From the NCBI GenBank assembly GCA_900129675.1, contig FSRD01000001.1:1477501-1541500 (forward strand): 64,000 nucleotides of DNA, written 5' to 3'. Source of the DNA: Bradyrhizobium erythrophlei (GTDB lineage: Bacteria; Pseudomonadota; Alphaproteobacteria; Rhizobiales; Xanthobacteraceae). The notes below the pieces were generated by a model that ran no database searches, was not told where the DNA came from, and worked only from the letters and a program-made list of their open reading frames with translations. Below, one piece after another: positions 52,199-59,854 of the stretch (positions are counted from its first letter, which is position 1; every line of letters begins with the position of its first letter). Position numbers and translations under genes: made by a program.

Positions 52199-52493
52199 TC
52201 ATGGCCGGGCTTCGTCCCGGCCATCCGCGTCTTAGCCTCATCAATAGCGGTAGTGATGCCAGCGGTGGTGCCAGTGATGGCGATGCCAGGGGCAGATCCG
52301 GCGCGGGCCGTAATAGGTCCAGCCTGGCAGTAGCGGTGCGGATAATATTAATAAGGACGGCGCGTAGTAGAAGCGCCGGTGGAAGTGGTGCCGGTGGAAT
52401 GCGTAAACTTGTTTGCGATGCCGGGCATCCACGTCTTACTTTCTCGCGACCAAACCAAAGACGTGGATGGCCGGGACAAGCCCGGCCATGACG
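52199..52493. repeat. Pair of palindromic repeats flanking a His-rich gene remnant
   Basis: The left unit (52199-52235) is ATGGCCGGGCTTCGTCCCGGCCAT with CCGCGTCTTA; the right unit (52418-52493) runs from ATGCCGGGCATCCACGTC to AAGCCCGGCCATGACG with an ACGTCTT/AAGACGT pair. They share modules with 586-741, 39191-39263 and 62577-62704. About 180 bp of His-rich coding-like sequence lies between. Confidence 0.75.
52241..52417 (-). pseudogene. Remnant of a His-rich small secreted protein
   Basis: On the minus strand the C-terminal part reads GWTYYGPRRICPWHRHHWHH and ends in YRY, like the C-termini of small exported His/Arg/Trp-rich proteins common in this bacterial group. Its N-terminal part has no signal peptide: reading further upstream runs into repeat DNA at 52418. 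The gene seems to have lost its start through repeat insertion or deletion. It could still be a very short gene starting inside the repeat (52432), which I consider unlikely. Confidence 0.45.
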
Positions 52494-52517
52494 AGTGAGA
52501 GAGATGCCTAAATACGA

Positions 52518-52802
52518 TCACCACCAGGACGGCCCAAATCCGAAGCCGAACACGAACGGCGCCGGGGCGTAATACGGATACGGGCGATAGTAGTAAGGCC
52601 GCGCGTAATAGGAAGGATAGGGCCGGTAATAGCCGTAGTGATGATAACGCCGGTAATGACGGCGCGCGCTGATATCGGTCGCTCCGGATGCGCCGGCGGT
52701 TTGCGCCTTCATTTGCGGCGCCGCGTCCGCCGAATTGATCGCTGCCGGGCCGGCAAACGCCAGCACGCCGGCGACAACCGCCGCTGCGATCAAAGTCCTC
52801 AT
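52518..52802 (-). CDS. Small secreted Tyr/His/Pro-rich protein
   Basis: A 94-residue protein from ATG 52802 (GAGGAG 9 nt upstream), with a signal peptide LIAAAVVAGVLAFAGPAAIN. The mature part has RRHYRRYHHYGYYRPYPSYY followed by further Tyr/Pro pairs and ends FVFGFGFGPSWW. The low-complexity YRPYP repeats are typical of a type of unstructured exported proteins in Bradyrhizobium-like bacteria; function unknown. The His and Tyr content would allow metal or surface binding, but that is speculation. Confidence 0.75.
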   Translation of the reverse strand: MRTLIAAAVVAGVLAFAGPAAINSADAAPQMKAQTAGASGATDISARRHYRRYHHYGYYRPYPSYYARPYYYRPYPYYAPAPFVFGFGFGPSWW

Positions 52803-52943
52803 GAACAAGCTCCTCATGCTGATCCCGGTTCTAATTCAAGTCGCCGAATAACGCGCAGCAATCGTGCCGGCTTCATGTCGGCGATGCGCGCGACGAAAAC
52901 AGGCCCGTGTTGAAAACGGGCCTGCTGATCTCTGCGAAAGCAA

Positions 52944-53153
52944 TCACCAGCGGCGCCAGTGCCGATGATGGTGCCAGTGATGATGATGGTACCGCCCCCA
53001 TCGTACCTCGGTGGTTGCCGGTTTGGCATCCTGCTGGACCGCCGTGGCGGCGCCGGGATTGCTGAGCGACAGCGCTTGGGCGCGCTCGGTCGGAGCGGCC
53101 AGGACGAGCAATGCGCCGACGGCGGCAAGCCCCAGAACTTTCGTCACCTGCAT
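52944..53153 (-). CDS. Small secreted His/Trp-rich protein
   Basis: A 69-residue protein starting MQVTKVLGLAAVGALLVLAA with AAGGAG 8 nt upstream, so the start is well supported. A cleavable signal peptide is followed by a short spacer and a C-terminus WGRYHHHHWHHHRHWRRW with eight His among 18 residues. Such a tail could bind metal ions (Ni, Zn, Cu), an inference from composition only. It lies next to the Tyr/His-rich gene in the same direction. Confidence 0.75.
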   Translation of the reverse strand: MQVTKVLGLAAVGALLVLAAPTERAQALSLSNPGAATAVQQDAKPATTEVRWGRYHHHHWHHHRHWRRW

Positions 53154-53399
53154 ATGTAGTCTCCTTGAGTCCACGGATGTCACGCCGGCGCCAAACAGTT
53201 CTCATCGTGTAAGCTGCATCGACGCGACGCGGATCACAGACTGAGGTAAGCGACGTGAATGTGGAGTGAACGACGGCGCCGTGAAGATGAATGCGGATCA
53301 GGCGAACCCGTTCCGTCCTGCCAACATTTTCGCCTGTGTGCTAAAACCGGCGTAGACTGTCGTCGCATCTTCTGCAGTTCGTTGGCACAGGAGATTGTC

Positions 53400-53609
53400 A
53401 TGACGTCTTTAGGCATCCGCGATCGGATGTCGCACGCAGCGGCCATGGCCGTTTTGCTATCAACCGACGCAGCGTTCGCGTCACAAGGCCCTGGCGGCGG
53501 TATGGGAGCGGCCAGCCCTCTCACCGAGCTGGCGATGGCCATCATCGTCTATGGCGCGTCGGCGATCGTTGTGGGCGCGGGGCTCATCGGCGCCGCGCGC
53601 AGTCGCTAG
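53400..53609 (+). CDS. Small membrane or secreted protein
   Basis: A 69-residue protein starting MTSLGIRDRMSHAAAMAVLL, with AGGAG 7 nt upstream. A first hydrophobic segment (SHAAAMAVLLSTDAAFAS) could be a signal peptide, and a second (LAMAIIVYGASAIVVGAGLI) a membrane helix; a GGGMG turn lies between. No family recognised. Its stop codon TAG is the first three bases of a perfect 19-bp inverted repeat. Confidence 0.6.
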   Translation: MTSLGIRDRMSHAAAMAVLLSTDAAFASQGPGGGMGAASPLTELAMAIIVYGASAIVVGAGLIGAARSR

Positions 53610-53706
53610 AGCTTCGGTTCTGATTGAATCAGAACCGAAGCTCTAGATTCTTGTTTTGACGCGTTTTCTTCACGCGAACCGGTATCCACTTCGCTCGAAA
53701 ACGCTA
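53607..53706. repeat. Perfect 19-bp inverted repeat plus GCGTTTTC module
   Basis: TAGAGCTTCGGTTCTGATT (53607-53625) and its exact reverse complement (53627-53645) flank a single G. Then follow TTGTTTTGACGCGTTTTCTTCACGCG and GAACCGGTATCCACTTCGCTCGAAAACGCT pieces (both split here by position, 53650-53706), as in repeats of this genome type. The first three bases are the stop codon of the preceding gene. Confidence 0.75.
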
Positions 53707-54033
53707 CTAGCCGGGCCGCCAGTAGCAGTTCATGCGCGGCGTGATCACGGTGCCGCTCGGGCGGTATTCCTGAACATAGGTTGCGGTGCAATCGCGCACG
53801 GCGTTCGGGCCGGGATTGTAGCGGGGATAGACATCCGGTTCCCATTGGTTCGACCGGTAGATCGGCACGCGCCGCAATGGACGCCGGCGCTGTGAGGAGA
53901 CATCCGTGACCGCCGGTGTCGAGGCCTGCGCAATCCGCACCGCCGCCGGCGCAATCTGGGCCTGTGCGGCCGCCGCCGGCAGCAAGAAACCCGCCAGAGC
54001 CGCCGATAGCGCAACCTTCCCAATTCGCTTCAT
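53707..54033 (-). CDS. Small secreted protein with conserved C-terminus
   Basis: Start MKRIGKVALSAALAGFLLPA (ATG 54033; ATG 54045 also possible), about 108 residues with a signal peptide ending near AQAQ. The mature part has SSQRRRPLRRVPIYRSNQWE and DVYPRYNPGPNAVRDCTATY, ending TPRMNCYWRPG, with two cysteines. This pattern recurs in exported proteins of Bradyrhizobium-like bacteria; no function is known. The stop is next to the repeat at 53607-53706. Confidence 0.78.
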   Translation of the reverse strand: MKRIGKVALSAALAGFLLPAAAAQAQIAPAAVRIAQASTPAVTDVSSQRRRPLRRVPIYRSNQWEPDVYPRYNPGPNAVRDCTATYVQEYRPSGTVITPRMNCYWRPG

Positions 54034-54136
54034 GACGCTCACCATAAACCCGTTATCGGGCCGCAACGTCTCCGATTGCAGCGCCAAGGTCAACTGCGTG
54101 CGTGAGTCCTTGTCGAACTCAGGCTAAACAGGCCCG

Positions 54137-54535
54137 ATGTGGACATCAGCAAAAGCACCCTCGCTCGCCGAGATGGAGACGATGGCGCACGAGGTATTTG
54201 AGCGCCTGCCGAAGGGTTTTCGCGACCTGTGCGAAGGCGTGATCATTCGCGTCGATGATTTTCCGACCGATGAAGTCCTCGACGAGATGCAGGCCGAGAG
54301 CGAATTCGACCTGCTCGGCCTGTTCCAGGGCATCGGCCTGCCGTTCCGCAGCAATGACGACATCGCCCGGCTGCCCAACATGGTCTGGCTGTACCGCCGG
54401 CCGATCCTGGATTACTGGGCCGAACACGACGAGACGCTGGGCCATATCGTCCGCCACGTGCTGATCCATGAAATCGGCCACCATTTCGGCCTGTCGGACG
54501 CCGATATGGAGGCGATCGAGGCAAGGGCAGGCTGA
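54137..54535 (+). CDS. Zincin-like metallopeptidase family protein
   Basis: A 132-residue cytoplasmic protein of the small zincin-type family (PF06262-like by pattern). It starts MWTSAKAPSLAEMETMAHEV. The metal motif HEIGHHFGLSD (HExxH plus third ligand Asp) lies at the C-terminus, preceded by NMVWLYRRPILDYWAEHDET and LGHIVRHVLI. Its substrate is unknown. It lies on the plus strand just before the leuD leader. Confidence 0.88.
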   Translation: MWTSAKAPSLAEMETMAHEVFERLPKGFRDLCEGVIIRVDDFPTDEVLDEMQAESEFDLLGLFQGIGLPFRSNDDIARLPNMVWLYRRPILDYWAEHDETLGHIVRHVLIHEIGHHFGLSDADMEAIEARAG

Positions 54536-54550
54536 AGCGCTTTTCCAGCG

Positions 54551-54610
54551 AAGCCTGTCCCGCACTTGATGCGGGATCGGCACCGGTTCGCGTCAAGAAA
54601 ACGCGTCAAA
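54551..54610. repeat. Hairpin repeat copy before leuD
   Basis: AAGCCTGTCCCGCACTTGAT followed by GCGGGATCGG and CACCGGTTCGCGTC is a near copy of the unit at 51738-51785. The hairpin is GTCCCGC/GCGGGA(T). GAAAACGCGTC at the end matches the GCGTTTTC module. Confidence 0.65.
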
Positions 54611-54624
54611 ACAAAGGCCCTATG

Positions 54625-54658
54625 CGCGAATTAGCCTTTTGCCGGGGCCCCATTCGCG
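54625..54658. promoter_or_regulatory. Inverted repeat in the leuD leader
   Basis: CGCGAAT (54625-54631) and ATTCGCG (54652-54658) are perfect inverse copies with a 20-bp centre that holds GGGGCCCC, 46 bp upstream of the leuD ATG. Could be an operator or a 5' UTR hairpin; nothing else supports it. Confidence 0.25.
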
Positions 54659-54703
54659 ATAAATAGCGGCCCCTATCCCCTCATTTGGCCGGGAAGTGCA
54701 TCG

Positions 54704-55309
54704 ATGGACAAGTTCACCACACTGGAAGGCGTTGCGGCGCCGTTGAAGATCATCAATGTCGACACCGACATGATCATCCCGAAGCAGTACCTGAAAACCA
54801 TCAAGCGCACCGGACTCGGCAAGGGCCTGTTCTCGGAGCAGCGCTACAACGACGACGGCAGCGAGAACCCGGATTTCATCCTCAACAAGCCGGCCTACCG
54901 GAATTCCAAGGTGCTGGTCGCCGGCGACAATTTCGGCTGCGGCTCGAGCCGCGAGCATGCGCCCTGGGCGCTCCTGGATTTCGGCATCCGCTGCGTGATC
55001 TCGACCTCGTTCGGCGACATCTTCTACAACAACTGCTTCAAGAACGGCATTTTGCCGATCCGCGTCACCCAGGACGACCTCGACAAATTGTTCGACGACG
55101 CCGAGCGCGGCGCCAATGCGACGCTGTCTATCGACCTCGCCAAACAGGAAATCCGCGGCCCCGACGGCGGCACGGTGAAATTCGAGATCGATCCGTTCCG
55201 CAAGCATTGCCTGCTCAACGGCCTCGACGACATCGGGCTGACCATGGAAAAGAAGTCCTCGATCGACGCCTACGAGGAAAAGGCCAAGACCGCGCGCGCC
55301 TGGGCGTAA
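54704..55309 (+). CDS. leuD: 3-isopropylmalate dehydratase small subunit
   Basis: Small subunit of isopropylmalate isomerase, completing LeuC. It has 201 residues, starting [20 protein letters not shown] and containing [19 protein letters not shown]. The swivelling-domain motif [20 protein letters not shown] is intact. It lies 3 kb from leuC, with small protein genes and repeats between. A glycosyltransferase gene follows after 29 bp in the same direction. Confidence 0.98.
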   Translation: MDKFTTLEGVAAPLKIINVDTDMIIPKQYLKTIKRTGLGKGLFSEQRYNDDGSENPDFILNKPAYRNSKVLVAGDNFGCGSSREHAPWALLDFGIRCVISTSFGDIFYNNCFKNGILPIRVTQDDLDKLFDDAERGANATLSIDLAKQEIRGPDGGTVKFEIDPFRKHCLLNGLDDIGLTMEKKSSIDAYEEKAKTARAWA

Positions 55310-55338
55310 TTCCAATACCCCTTCCTGGAAGGTGACGC

Positions 55339-56130
55339 ATGCGTCCTGACATCGTCACCTTCTGGCATGGGCCGCTCGACCGGCTCCGGCAAACCTGCCT
55401 GCGATCGCAGGTCGCCGCCGGCCACAAGGTCACCGTTTACAGCTTCGATTCCATTCCGGGCCTGCCCGACGGCGTCGGCAATGCCGAGGCCGAGGCGATC
55501 CTGCCGCACACGTTTTCCGAAAGGCTGCGCCCGCCGCAGCTGGACGGCTCGTGGCGCGACTGGACCATATTGCAATTCAGCGATTTCTTCCGGATGCGGC
55601 TGATGGCCGAGAACGCCGGCCTGTGGCTCGATGCCGACGTGCTGCTGCTCAAACCGGTCGAGCTTGATGTGACAAAACCCTATTTCGCCTGGGAGCGGCC
55701 GCGCCAGCTCGGCAATTCGGTTTTGTATCTGCCGCCACGCGATCCGATCGTGACGGCGTTCGAAAACCTGCTGGCGCAAGACGAACTGACGCCGGACTGG
55801 CTGGCGCTGCGCCACCGCCTCACCTTCGCGCTGCGACGCCTGGGCGGTGGATCGAACCGCCTCTCCGACATTCGCGTCGCGATCTTTGGTCCGGCCGCAC
55901 TCACCGCGCTCGCCAGCCGTGCAGGCGAATTGCAGCATGCATTGCCGAAGCAATCGTTTTACGCCGTGCATGCCGAGCCGAGATTGTTTTTCGAACCGAT
56001 GGATTTTTCAAAGCTGCTCGCCGACCCCGATATCATCGGTCTGCATATCTCGCCGAAAGGCCGCGGTGGCCAACCGCCCGTTGCGGGCAGCCTCTATGCC
56101 TGGGCGGCGCAGAAATTCGGGACGCGATAG
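55339..56130 (+). CDS. DXD glycosyltransferase (GT32/sugar-binding region type)
   Basis: A 263-residue protein without membrane segments. The N-terminus IVTFWHGPLDRLRQTCLRSQ and the later FSDFFRMRLMAENAGLWLDA then DVLLLKP contain the DXD motif (WLDADV) of the GT32/capsular polysaccharide-type glycosyltransferases. Metal-dependent transfer of a sugar to a surface polymer or lipid is likely; acceptor unknown. No other polysaccharide gene lies near. It follows leuD by 29 bp, possibly by read-through. Confidence 0.8.
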   Translation: MRPDIVTFWHGPLDRLRQTCLRSQVAAGHKVTVYSFDSIPGLPDGVGNAEAEAILPHTFSERLRPPQLDGSWRDWTILQFSDFFRMRLMAENAGLWLDADVLLLKPVELDVTKPYFAWERPRQLGNSVLYLPPRDPIVTAFENLLAQDELTPDWLALRHRLTFALRRLGGGSNRLSDIRVAIFGPAALTALASRAGELQHALPKQSFYAVHAEPRLFFEPMDFSKLLADPDIIGLHISPKGRGGQPPVAGSLYAWAAQKFGTR

Positions 56131-56221
56131 GCTCCTAAGCCCCGCAACCCACACGTTGTTGTTTGATCCACCGCAAAGACGTTTCCCTCGTCAGCGTTCA
56201 TATTGACGATGGAGGTGTCCC

Positions 56222-56632
56222 ATGACCACCGAAAGCACATATCCTGTCGTTGACTATCTGATCGACACGTTTGGCAACTGGCTGAAACACAGGCGGGAAC
56301 TCAGCGAGATTCGTCAGATGGATCGTACCGACTTCGACCGGATCGCCGGCGACCTGCGGATTTCCACCGGCGATCTGGACAGGCTGGTCCATCAAGGACC
56401 GCACGCCGCGGATGAACTGCCGCAGCTGCTCAAGGCGCTCGGCATCGACAAGGAGCGGCTTGCGCAGACCGAGCCTATGCTGCTGCGCGATATGGAGCGC
56501 GTCTGTTCCCTCTGCGATCAGAAACGCCAATGCGACCGCGACCTTGCCGCCGGTACTTCGGCCGAGCACTTTGAGGAATATTGCCTCAACGCACCCACGA
56601 TCGAAGGTCTCGGCCAGCCGGCAAAGCAATAG
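56222..56632 (+). CDS. DUF6455-type cysteine-containing protein
   Basis: A 136-residue protein with no signal peptide. The first half is helical (WLKHRRELSEIRQMDRTDFD, RIAGDLRISTGDLDRLVHQG); the second has VCSLCDQKRQCDRDLAAGTS and HFEEYCLNAPTIEGL. The pattern C-x2-C-x6-C plus a later Cys, with YCLNAPT, fits the DUF6455 family, known from alphaproteobacteria and of unknown function. Four cysteines could hold zinc or an Fe-S cluster. GGAGG is 6 nt upstream of the start. A cytochrome c gene starts 30 bp downstream. Confidence 0.8.
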   Translation: MTTESTYPVVDYLIDTFGNWLKHRRELSEIRQMDRTDFDRIAGDLRISTGDLDRLVHQGPHAADELPQLLKALGIDKERLAQTEPMLLRDMERVCSLCDQKRQCDRDLAAGTSAEHFEEYCLNAPTIEGLGQPAKQ

Positions 56633-56661
56633 AAGCGGCGGCAAGCTCGCGCCGTGAGCAG

Positions 56662-57021
56662 ATGAAGATGTCGCGCCCGTTCTTGTTGCACGTTTCGATC
56701 GCGGTCATCGTTGCGCTCGCCACGCTGCTCTTCGTGCAGCTGCGCAATGCGAGCGGCGCCGCTCAACCTTTCGACAGCGTGTCGGCCGGACATCGCTTGG
56801 CCGCGGCCTGGTGCAGCGAATGTCATTCCATCGAGGCCATCGCGGCAGAAGCGACCCTCGAACCGCCGGCCTTCGTCGCCATTGCCAACCGGACATCGAC
56901 TACGGCGCTTTCCCTGAAAGTGTTTCTTGGGACCAGCCACCGAAACATGCCGAATCTGATCATCGCGCCCAATGAGGCCGATGATCTCGTGAATTATATC
57001 CTGAGCCTGAAGCGGAACTAG
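56662..57021 (+). CDS. Monoheme c-type cytochrome
   Basis: Exported c-type cytochrome. Start at MKMSRPFLLHVSIAVIVALA (a second ATG lies 6 bp on; an upstream frame from 56581 has no signal). Signal/anchor to about residue 22-30. The single heme motif is AAWCSECHSIEA (CxxCH) and the distal Met is in HRNMPNLIIAPNEADDLVNY. About 119 residues. Likely paired with the DUF6455 gene. The stop shares a CTAG with the convergent gene's stop. Confidence 0.9.
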   Translation: MKMSRPFLLHVSIAVIVALATLLFVQLRNASGAAQPFDSVSAGHRLAAAWCSECHSIEAIAAEATLEPPAFVAIANRTSTTALSLKVFLGTSHRNMPNLIIAPNEADDLVNYILSLKRN

Positions 57022-57896
57022 TTGGCCATCGCGGCGATCGCATCCGCAATCGCGATCGTGCGCCTGGCCATATCGGCGTGCAGGCGTTCCACCATCCGCC
57101 CGTCGAGTTGGATCGCGCCGCGGGTGGCGTTCTCGGGCTGCTCGAATGCCGCGATGATCCTGCGCGCCTCCGCGACTTCCTCGGCCGGCGGCGTGAAGAT
57201 CGCGTTGCAGGCCTGGATGTGACTCGGATGAATCAGTGTCTTGCCGTCGAAGCCGAGGTCGCGGCCCTGCGCGCATTCTGTGGCAAAGCCGTCGATGTTG
57301 CTGATATCGCTGTAGGGTCCGTCGAGGATTTCGAGGCCATGCGCGCGCGTCGCCAGGATGCAATGGGTGATCATCGGGATCATCGCGGCCCGGCCCGGCT
57401 GCATGCGTATCCGCGTCTCCCGCGAAATGTCGTTCGGCCCGAACACGAAGCCCGCCAGCCTTGTCTTCGAATCCCTGGCCGCGGCGGCCAATTGATCCGC
57501 GTCCAGCACCGCGCGTGCGGTCTCGATCATCGCCCAGACCCGGATCGACGCGTCCGCGTTGATGTCGCGGAGCCGATCGGCGACCGCGTTGAGGTCCGCG
57601 ACGCTGGAGATCTTGGGAACCAGGATGCCGTCGGGCCGGGCTTGGCCTGCCATGGTGACGTCATCGACCCACCATGGCGTGTCCAGGCTGTTGACCCGGA
57701 TCAGCACCTCGCGCTTGCCAAAACCTCTTGCGGTGACCGCCTTGGCGATCTGGTCGCGGGCCAGTGCCTTGCCGTCCGGCGCCACCGAATCCTCGAGGTC
57801 CAGGATGATGCCGTCGGCCGGCAGGTTGCGCGCTTTTTCCAGCGCCCGCGCGTTGGATCCCGGCATGAACAACAGGCTGCGGCGCGGACGGATCAT
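57018..57896 (-). CDS. HpcH/HpaI aldolase, CitE-type CoA ester lyase
   Basis: TIM-barrel lyase of the CitE-like group, 292 residues. The start region MIRPRRSLLFMPGSNARALE and DGIILDLEDSVAPDGK carry the conserved metal- and CoA-binding residues; AGFVFGPNDISRETRIRMQP and GKTLIHPSHIQACNAIFTPP follow. Members cleave citramalyl-, malyl- or similar CoA esters; no citrate lyase alpha or gamma subunits are near, so it is not part of a citrate lyase operon. Its stop TAG overlaps the cytochrome gene's stop in a CTAG palindrome. Confidence 0.9.
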   Translation of the reverse strand: MIRPRRSLLFMPGSNARALEKARNLPADGIILDLEDSVAPDGKALARDQIAKAVTARGFGKREVLIRVNSLDTPWWVDDVTMAGQARPDGILVPKISSVADLNAVADRLRDINADASIRVWAMIETARAVLDADQLAAAARDSKTRLAGFVFGPNDISRETRIRMQPGRAAMIPMITHCILATRAHGLEILDGPYSDISNIDGFATECAQGRDLGFDGKTLIHPSHIQACNAIFTPPAEEVAEARRIIAAFEQPENATRGAIQLDGRMVERLHADMARRTIAIADAIAAMAN

Positions 57897-58044
57897 GGGC
57901 TGGTTCCTCGGGGTTTTTTGGACAAAGCTTATTGGTCGGGCACGATCTCGCCGGGAAACAAGTGCCCGCTTTCCGGCCCATGCCCCCTAACATTTCGGCT
58001 CCCGGACCGAAAGCCTTGTTCCTGTCATCGGCTTGTGGTTAGGC

Positions 58045-58713
58045 ATGGCTATGGCACCATTCCCGCAACACCTTATCGACGGCTACCGGGCCTTCACGAC
58101 GCAGCGGCTGCCTACCGAACAGTCACGCTATCGCGAACTGTCCGAGCGCGGCCAGTCGCCGGCAGTGATGGTGATCGGCTGCTGCGATTCCCGGGTGTCG
58201 CCGGAAGTGATCTTCGATGCGGGCCCGGGCGAATTGTTCGTGGTGCGCAACGTCGCCAATCTGGTTCCGGTCTATCAGCCCGACGGCGGCGCGCACGGCG
58301 TTTCGGCCGCGCTGGAATACGCGGTCTCGGTGCTGCGTATCAAACATATCGTGGTGCTCGGCCACGCCCAGTGCGGCGGAATCCGTGCCTTCATCGACAA
58401 TATCGAGCCGTTGTCGCCGGGCGACTTCATCGGCCGCTGGATGTCGATGTTCATCAAGCCCGGTGAGGTCGTCGAGCAGCGCGAGCGCGAAACGATGCAG
58501 GAGTTCACGGTCCGGATCGAGAAGGCCGCGATCTTCCGCAGCCTCGAGAACCTCTTGACGTTCCCGTTCGTGCGCGAGCGCGTCCAAAGCGGCGAGATGG
58601 ACCTGCACGGCGCCTATTTCGGCGTGGCCGAAGGCTCGCTGTTCGTGCTGGACCCGGCGGCGAAGGAATTTCGCAGCGCCAGGCAAAGCGAGCGGGTGGC
58701 GAATAGCGAATAA
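58045..58713 (+). CDS. Beta-class carbonic anhydrase
   Basis: Zinc enzyme interconverting CO2 and bicarbonate; 222 residues from ATG 58045 (a GTG at 58033 is also in frame). Zinc ligands and catalytic pair: Cys46, Asp48, Arg50 in GCCDSRVSP, His107 and Cys110 in GHAQCGG. GELFVVRNVANLVP is the usual conserved stretch. Single gene, divergent from the CitE-like gene. Confidence 0.95.
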   Translation: MAMAPFPQHLIDGYRAFTTQRLPTEQSRYRELSERGQSPAVMVIGCCDSRVSPEVIFDAGPGELFVVRNVANLVPVYQPDGGAHGVSAALEYAVSVLRIKHIVVLGHAQCGGIRAFIDNIEPLSPGDFIGRWMSMFIKPGEVVEQRERETMQEFTVRIEKAAIFRSLENLLTFPFVRERVQSGEMDLHGAYFGVAEGSLFVLDPAAKEFRSARQSERVANSE

Positions 58714-58753
58714 GCGAAATCGCTATTCGCTGCCCATTCGGTCACGCCCGTTC

Positions 58754-59788
58754 TTATGCCGCCTTTTTCTTGGCACTGATCAGCTTGCGGTTGATCAGGC
58801 ATTCGGCGATCTGCACCGCGTTCAGCGCCGCGCCCTTGCGCAGATTGTCCGAGACGCACCACAGCGACAGGCCGTTTTCAACGGTATTGTCCTCGCGGAT
58901 GCGGCTGATATAGGTCGCGTCCTCGCCGGCCGCCTCGTAGGGCGTGACGTAGCCGCCGGGCTCGTGCTTGTCGATCACGAGGCAACCCGGCGCGTTGCGC
59001 AGGATGTTGCGCGCCTCATCGGCGGTGATCGGATTTTCGAATTCGATGTTGACGGCTTCGGAGTGGCCGACGAACACCGGCACCCGCACGCAGGTCGCGG
59101 TCAGCCTGATTTTGGGATCAAGAATCTTCTTGGTCTCCATCATCATCTTCCACTCTTCCTTGGTGTAGCCGTCCTCCATGAACACGTCGATCTCGGGGAT
59201 GACGTTGAAAGCGATACGCTTGGGGAATTTCTTGTTGATCAGTTCGCTGTTGGTGTAGACGGCCTTGGTCTGCGAAAACAGTTCGTCCATCGCGTCCTTG
59301 CCGGCGCCCGAGACCGACTGATAGGTCGCGACCACGACGCGCTTGATGGTGGCCTTGTCGTGCAGCGGCTTCAGCGCGACCACGAGCTGCGCGGTCGAGC
59401 AATTCGGATTGGCGATGATGTTCTTCCTGGTGAAGCCGGCGGTCGCATCCGCGTTCACTTCGGGCACGATCAGCGGCACGTCCGGATCCATCCGCCAGGC
59501 CGACGAATTGTCGATCACGACCGCGCCGGCGGCGCCGATCTTCGGCGACCATTCCTTCGACACCGCGCCGCCCGCCGACATCAGGCAGATATCGACGTCG
59601 GAGAAATCGTAATGCTCGAGCGCTTTGACCTTCAGGGTGCGGTCGCCATACGAAACTTCCACGCCCACGCTGCGGCGTGACGCCAGCGCCACCACCTCGT
59701 CGGCGGGGAATTTACGTTCGTCGAGAATGTTGAGCATTTCCCGACCGACATTGCCGGTCGCTCCGACCAGCGCGACTTTGTAACCCAT
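58754..59788 (-). CDS. asd: Aspartate-semialdehyde dehydrogenase
   Basis: NADPH enzyme making aspartate semialdehyde for lysine, methionine and threonine synthesis and for DAP. It has 344 residues, starting MGYKVALVGATGNVGREMLN. The nucleophile Cys130 is in ANPNCSTAQLVVALKP; the base His is in PVFVGHSEAVNIEFE. It complements dapF at 40538-41410. Monocistronic by spacing. Confidence 0.97.
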   Translation of the reverse strand: MGYKVALVGATGNVGREMLNILDERKFPADEVVALASRRSVGVEVSYGDRTLKVKALEHYDFSDVDICLMSAGGAVSKEWSPKIGAAGAVVIDNSSAWRMDPDVPLIVPEVNADATAGFTRKNIIANPNCSTAQLVVALKPLHDKATIKRVVVATYQSVSGAGKDAMDELFSQTKAVYTNSELINKKFPKRIAFNVIPEIDVFMEDGYTKEEWKMMMETKKILDPKIRLTATCVRVPVFVGHSEAVNIEFENPITADEARNILRNAPGCLVIDKHEPGGYVTPYEAAGEDATYISRIREDNTVENGLSLWCVSDNLRKGAALNAVQIAECLINRKLISAKKKAA

Positions 59789-59854
59789 CGTTCACTCTCC
59801 GAAGAAAAATGCATCGCCTCCGCCACCAGCGGAAAGGGAGAAGGCAGCGCTTCT

